Of a DNA stretch of 64,000 nucleotides, positions 60,545 to 64,000 are shown one piece after another (the first letter of the stretch is position 1; every line of letters begins with the position of its first letter). The position numbers and the translations under genes are program-made. The notes under the pieces are model-generated. The model was not told where the DNA came from, did no database searches, and worked only from the letters and a program-made list of their open reading frames with translations. Source of the stretch: Hafnia alvei (GTDB lineage: Bacteria; Pseudomonadota; Gammaproteobacteria; Enterobacterales; Enterobacteriaceae); NCBI RefSeq assembly GCF_900095695.1, contig NZ_FMIQ01000049.1, forward strand, positions 1-64,000, in the 5' to 3' direction.

Positions 60545-60934
60545 TTACTGCCCTAACGCCTGCTGCGCCTCTTTCAACTCATCTTGAGCTTCGACCAGTT
60601 TTTTCTCTTTTTTACTGATTTTGTCAGTTTTACCGGTTTGCTGAGCTTCGCTGAGCTCCTGCTGGCGTTCAGCAACTTTCTGCTGTTTTTCTGTTACGTC
60701 CTTTTGCAGATCGGCGCGTAGCCCGGCTTCAGTACAGTTGCTTTTCACTTCACTAAGCGCCTTCTGCAAACCTGCAACGCGATGCGTATTGTTGTGCTGT
60801 TGGGCATATTGGATCTGTTCTTCAATACTTTGTTGCTTGCTAGCACAGGTCACCGCCGCAGCATTAGCAGCTGCGCTCATCATGCCCAAAGAGGCAACGG
60901 TCATAGCAAAAATTACGGTTTTTTTGAATGTCAT
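60545..60934 (-). CDS. yqjC: Periplasmic DUF1090 protein YqjC
   Basis: A 129-residue exported protein. The signal peptide MTFKKTVIFAMTVASLGMMS ends near ANAAA (about residue 26). The mature part is a highly charged coiled coil with two cysteines (VTCASKQQ and KSNCTEAG) and a Lys/Glu/Gln-rich repeat. It matches E. coli YqjC. Function is unknown. It begins the yqjC-D-E-K group, 136 nt before yqjD. Confidence 0.92.
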   Translation of the reverse strand: MTFKKTVIFAMTVASLGMMSAAANAAAVTCASKQQSIEEQIQYAQQHNNTHRVAGLQKALSEVKSNCTEAGLRADLQKDVTEKQQKVAERQQELSEAQQTGKTDKISKKEKKLVEAQDELKEAQQALGQ

Positions 60935-61162
60935 GAAAAGTCCTTATTAAGTTTGAAAGTGCCCCACTCCGGGGACATGTATCTTTGTATCATCGAAACA
61001 AACATACGATTCGATAAGCATAACGCGATCGCTGAAGTGCGTCCGACCGTTATAACTATAACCTGCAATTATTAACGATTACTTATCACTATCATTAAAT
61101 AATAGGTGCTTTGTCGTCAAAAAAGGGAGCCGGTAATCGAAAAATCAGACAATCCTTAAAAA

Positions 61163-61191
61163 CCAAAACAGAGCCATAAGGCTCTGTTTTT
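61163..61191. terminator. Terminator downstream of mzrA
   Basis: AAACAGAGCC pairs with GGCTCTGTTT around a 4-nt loop, immediately past the mzrA stop. On the minus strand it is followed by TTTTGG. Confidence 0.85.
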
Positions 61192-61196
61192 AATGT

Positions 61197-61598
61197 TTAG
61201 CTGCTAAGTCTCGGTTGCCTGGGAGGATCCTTGACGTCACCCTCGCCTGACTGAAATAGCGTGCGCCGATGCGTTTTAGAAGCAATGCTATAGCCACGCG
61301 GCAGCACCGTCTGAAGCACATGCATTGCCTCATCTTGCTGTTCGGGCTTAGCTAAATGAACCAGCAAACCGTTCCCGTCTGGCGTGATGCTTTTAATACT
61401 GATGCCGTGCTCATCGAGTTTCTGGTAGACAAAAAAACCATCGGGCGTTGCTAAACCAGACTGCGTTGCGCTGATTTGCAGCGTGGTTTCCTTATGCACC
61501 AAATGTGGCACCACCCACCATGCAAATGCAGCGACGATCAGCGCCAAAAGCAGCAAAGCACGCTTCCATCCAAGCCGTTGAATAAGTAACAGAGTCAC
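61197..61598 (-). CDS. mzrA: EnvZ/OmpR modulator MzrA
   Basis: A 133-residue bitopic inner-membrane protein. An N-terminal TM helix (about residues 14-34) is followed by a periplasmic domain with [20 protein letters not shown] and [13 protein letters not shown], matching E. coli MzrA (YqjB, 127 residues). I choose GTG at 61598: it lies one nt after the yqjA stop with AAGGAAATAAC upstream. An ATG at 61631 would overlap yqjA by 32 nt. The protein links CpxAR to EnvZ/OmpR in E. coli. Confidence 0.88.
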   Translation of the reverse strand: MTLLLIQRLGWKRALLLLALIVAAFAWWVVPHLVHKETTLQISATQSGLATPDGFFVYQKLDEHGISIKSITPDGNGLLVHLAKPEQQDEAMHVLQTVLPRGYSIASKTHRRTLFQSGEGDVKDPPRQPRLSS

Positions 61599-61599
61599 G

Positions 61600-62277
61600 T
61601 TATTTCCTTTGCTCAGGCTGTGTTGTTGCATGTTTTTTACGCCATAGCACGACCAATGACCCCACCAATCCCACGACCAGAAGAACCAGCGGCAGCATCA
61701 TCAACAGGAACATCAGCTGGTCTTCATAACGCAGGAATAACGGCGTTTTACCCAGCACATAGCCTAGCGTTGTCAAAATAATGACCCACAGAAAACCGCT
61801 CACCCAGTTAAAGAACTGGAAGCGAGTGCTGCTTAAACCCGAAAGACCCGCAATCAGCGGCAACAGCGTGCGCACGAAAGCAAGAAAACGTCCGACCAAC
61901 AGTGCCGATAGACCGTGCTTGTGGAACAAATGATGCGAGCGCTGATGGTAGTGTGCGGGAAGATGAGAAAGCCACTTTTGCACCAGCCTGGTATTGCCTA
62001 ACCATCGCCCTTGGATATACCCCACCCAACAGCCGAGGCTAGCCGCGGTAGTTAGCACAAAAATAGTCATGCCAAAGCCCATAGTACCTTTAGCAATCAG
62101 CACGCCGACGAGGATCAGTAAACTATCACCCGGTAAAAAGGCCGCCGGCAGCAAACCATTTTCCAGAAATAAAATCACAAACAAAATGCCGTAAATCGTC
62201 CACACTAGCGATGGATTCGCCAGTGTTTCATAGTCCTGCTGCCACAGGGCGTGTATCAATTCGTTAATCATATCCAT
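61600..62277 (-). CDS. yqjA: DedA family membrane protein YqjA
   Basis: A 225-residue polytopic DedA-family protein. The family core includes [20 protein letters not shown] (about residues 37-56), then [14 protein letters not shown], and [20 protein letters not shown] near residue 127. E. coli YqjA is an osmosensing, proton-dependent transporter-like protein needed at alkaline pH and for membrane homeostasis. It is in an operon with mzrA. The start gives the E. coli N-terminal length. Confidence 0.94.
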   Translation of the reverse strand: MDMINELIHALWQQDYETLANPSLVWTIYGILFVILFLENGLLPAAFLPGDSLLILVGVLIAKGTMGFGMTIFVLTTAASLGCWVGYIQGRWLGNTRLVQKWLSHLPAHYHQRSHHLFHKHGLSALLVGRFLAFVRTLLPLIAGLSGLSSTRFQFFNWVSGFLWVIILTTLGYVLGKTPLFLRYEDQLMFLLMMLPLVLLVVGLVGSLVVLWRKKHATTQPEQRK

Positions 62278-62359
62278 CGAGTATTCCTAACTGAAAATTC
62301 GGAAGGTCCATCCGCCAGCTCATCTCATGGACGTCACAAAGGACGATGGAGTCAGGGAG

Positions 62360-62899
62360 CTAGCTAAAGTTAACCAACGTGCGCGTGGCATCCGGTTGGT
62401 CATACGTCAGCTTTCCTCTGTATAGAATATTACTCTCTTTCCAGCCACCCAGCCGATTTTGATGTGGGGGAAGCTGTAATGTTCGTAATAGAGCAAGAGA
62501 AACAACCTCGGCGCTATACTGTCGAGAGGCTTCGAAATAGGGAATTTCCGCGCGCAGGGGTAGAGGAGCATCCGGCAACTTAGGCGACGCTCGCCCTTGT
62601 TCTGATCCCGATTGCATATGGAGGCGCAGCAGCGCCGCCAGTTTCCGCGAATTAGATTTACGAGAAAGATATTGCTGACGTTCACTAGGCAGTTGCATGA
62701 CCGACATGGACAAACTGTCTATGAATATCTCGTCTAAATCGCTATCTGCTTTAACAACGTAGGCTGGATTAGCATAGTGATTCGCATTGTGCGAATGCCA
62801 AGCCGTTTGCTTGCCAGAGGCCATACTGACCCAGCATAACAACAGTAACATAACGGTGGCAGACGAAAGACGCTTCAATATTTTGTTGCTTCCAGACAT
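62360..62899 (-). CDS. Hypothetical exported protein upstream of yqjA
   Basis: A 179-residue protein I do not recognise. An N-terminal signal-like segment (SSATVMLLLLCWVSMASG, about residues 12-29) is followed by a polar mature region with no obvious motif and no further hydrophobic helix. The ATG at 62899 lacks a clear ribosome binding site, and a GTG at 62935 would add 12 residues. It lies on the same strand 82 nt before yqjA. E. coli has no gene here: exuR is next to yqjA there. Confidence 0.6.
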   Translation of the reverse strand: MSGSNKILKRLSSATVMLLLLCWVSMASGKQTAWHSHNANHYANPAYVVKADSDLDEIFIDSLSMSVMQLPSERQQYLSRKSNSRKLAALLRLHMQSGSEQGRASPKLPDAPLPLRAEIPYFEASRQYSAEVVSLALLRTLQLPPHQNRLGGWKESNILYRGKLTYDQPDATRTLVNFS

Positions 62900-63076
62900 A
62901 TGCAGAAAAAAGTCGGCTAACTGTAGCAAAATCACCGTCTAGGAAACAGCAGAAAATACGCATTTATCACGACGAATTTAGCGATATATAGGCTTATTTG
63001 CGTCTAGTTTCCACGAGGTTCAAGAAAAGGAAACAAGAAGGAAAAAAAGTAGGTATTAGTATGATCAATGAACCAT

Positions 63077-63127
63077 GCCGTGTTTACCTATTACTCTCAA
63101 TAAACACACGATCTCAATAAACACGGC
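63077..63127. repeat. Inverted repeat with internal direct repeats downstream of crcB
   Basis: GCCGTGTTTA (63077-63086) is inverted as TAAACACGGC (63118-63127). Between them TCTCAATAAACAC occurs twice in direct order. It lies 14 nt past the crcB stop. It may serve as a crcB terminator, although it lacks a T-run. Confidence 0.55.
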
Positions 63128-63140
63128 TAGACATGACTGG

Positions 63141-63536
63141 TTAACCTGGCATTGAACCACGGCTTAGCAGCGCATAGCCTGCGGCAACCGCAATCATACA
63201 CAGCACCAGATTCAAAATAACGTTCATGGCCGCCCGCAGCCAAAATCCTTGAGTAAACAACGCTAGGGTATCAAACGAGAACGTGGAAAAGGTGGTTAAT
63301 GCCCCCAGAAAACCAACCGCAATCAGTGGGCGCCAATGAGGAGAAATTAGCGTTCCGGTATTTAGCGCCGCAACCAATAACCCCATGATAAAACAACCCA
63401 CCACGTTCACCGTCAACGTTGCGTAAGGGAATGAATTCCCAAACCAACCGTTAAACCAATTGGTAATTTGAAAACGGGTAATAGCTCCCACGGCGCCACC
63501 AAAGGCAACAATCAGTAGTGTTAGGCCATAGCTCAT
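63141..63536 (-). CDS. crcB: Fluoride ion channel CrcB/FluC
   Basis: A 131-residue dual-topology fluoride channel subunit with four TM helices. Signatures are GGAVGAITRFQI (about residues 13-24), YATLTVNVVGCFIMGLL and VGFLGALTTFSTFSFDTLAL, which contains the pore phenylalanines and the Na+-site residues. The start at 63536 has AAGGAG. The ATG at 63563 is rejected. A fluoride riboswitch lies upstream on the same strand, confirming the function. Confidence 0.96.
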   Translation of the reverse strand: MSYGLTLLIVAFGGAVGAITRFQITNWFNGWFGNSFPYATLTVNVVGCFIMGLLVAALNTGTLISPHWRPLIAVGFLGALTTFSTFSFDTLALFTQGFWLRAAMNVILNLVLCMIAVAAGYALLSRGSMPG

Positions 63537-63676
63537 GGCGTGCTCCTTGATAATAACAAGCATGTTATAAATGAAGACTGTTAGCAGCGACGATTTGATT
63601 GACTACAGGGAGAGAATTTTAGCCCGGCAGCCAAACACTATCGCCCTGAATAAACAGAGAAATAAAGCTCAGACTT

Positions 63677-63766
63677 CTGCCAGGCGTCATCAGCGAAAAG
63701 AGATAGCTCTTTTGGCGGTTTTTAGTTGCCGAGAATTTAGCAACCAACGGTGGAGCACCATCACCG
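63677..63766 (-). ncRNA. Fluoride riboswitch (crcB motif) upstream of crcB
   Basis: In minus-strand sense the leader contains GGTGATGGTGCTCCACC, then AAACCGCC, a short stem AAAAGAG/CTCTTTT, and finally GCTGATGACGCCTGGCAG. These are the conserved blocks of the crcB-motif RNA, in the right order and spacing. The 3' word GCCTGGCAG can also pair with CTGCCGGGC (63630-63622) further down, which suggests an expression platform of mutually exclusive helices. The aptamer ends about 140 nt before the crcB start. Confidence 0.85.
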
Positions 63767-63822
63767 ATTGAATTATAGATTAAGCCGACGATTCTTTACA
63801 ACATACAATCAGTTGGGTGAAA

Positions 63823-64000
63823 TCATTTAGCGTTGGTCACGCCGTCCAAATGAACCACCGGGTTTTCAGCGAACAGATAGCGATCGACGTTAAACTCAAA
63901 GTCATCGGTGGTTGCTTGGAAAAGCATTTGCTTCGTATTTTCCAAATGTTGCCACATCGCCACCTTCGCGCCGTAAGGATCTTTACGCATTAGCGCTTTG
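63823..64000 (-). CDS. exuR: Hexuronate regulon repressor ExuR, C-terminal part
   Basis: The C-terminal 58 residues of a GntR/FadR-family repressor cut off by the window end. It reads [20 protein letters not shown], then [14 protein letters not shown] and [14 protein letters not shown], matching the end of E. coli ExuR. ExuR represses galacturonate and glucuronate use. The stop is TGA at 63825-63823. The DNA-binding N-terminal domain lies beyond the window. Confidence 0.9.
   Translation of the reverse strand, partial: KALMRKDPYGAKVAMWQHLENTKQMLFQATTDDFEFNVDRYLFAENPVVHLDGVTNAK

Noticed and set aside
62769-62963. 64-codon minus-strand frame
   Set aside because: It overlaps the 179-residue exported-protein gene in another frame. 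The latter has a signal peptide and longer frame.
63571-63771. 66-codon plus-strand frame upstream of crcB
   Set aside because: It is antisense to the fluoride riboswitch leader and has no recognisable features.

Overview
This 64 kb window is chromosomal DNA of an enteric gammaproteobacterium. Hafnia or its close relative Obesumbacterium fits best. I infer this from E. coli-like proteins, a budA-budB acetoin locus, and E. coli blocks joined in a non-E. coli order. It is not a database result. No tRNA, insertion sequence, prophage, integrase or CRISPR array is visible. Most genes lie on the minus strand.

Layout. 0.1-5.5 kb: an alanine/glycine:cation symporter and an acetoin locus (budA-budB with divergent budR) that has no adjacent budC. 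5.6-10.2 kb: gcvT-gcvH-gcvP, the glycine cleavage system. 10.7-23 kb: pepP-ubiH-ubiI, ygfB, zapA, 6S RNA, fau, serA, rpiA, argP, yggE, argO and mscS, in E. coli order. 23.3-29.1 kb: central carbon enzymes epd-pgk-fbaA and tktA.

29.3-45.3 kb is the E. coli tktA-loiP-speB-speA neighbourhood with accessory material in it. The M48 lipoprotein loiP is tandemly duplicated. A complete selenocysteine-containing formate dehydrogenase-N operon (fdnGHI) lies between loiP and speB, next to a decayed toxin tail and a possible orphan immunity gene. Between speB and speA lie a PHP phosphoesterase gene and a 1316-residue protein that joins three FnIII repeats and a GH18 chitinase domain to an M60/enhancin-type mucinase domain, without a visible signal peptide. 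This fusion is the strongest candidate for unusual biology.

46.4-49.3 kb holds metK and galP. At 49.4-50.0 kb a gene-free GC-rich stretch of strong hairpins with complementary loops, plus a 7-bp tandem repeat, sits exactly where E. coli synteny breaks. After it come the deoCABD nucleoside operon with a deoP2-like control region, divergent yjjI-yjjW (a glycyl-radical enzyme and its activase), and yqjG, yqjF, yqjK-E-D-C, mzrA and yqjA. The right end has a small unknown secreted protein, crcB (fluoride channel) with a recognisable fluoride riboswitch, and the 3' end of exuR.

Functionally the core is one-carbon and serine/glycine metabolism (gcv, serA, fau), ubiquinone hydroxylation, glycolysis and pentose phosphate enzymes, putrescine synthesis (speA-speB), SAM synthesis and nucleoside salvage. 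Accessory functions are anaerobic formate respiration, acetoin fermentation, fluoride efflux and glycan/mucin attack. Coordinates and starts were set by hand from reading frames, ribosome binding sites and remembered homologues. All family assignments rest on sequence recognition without searches.
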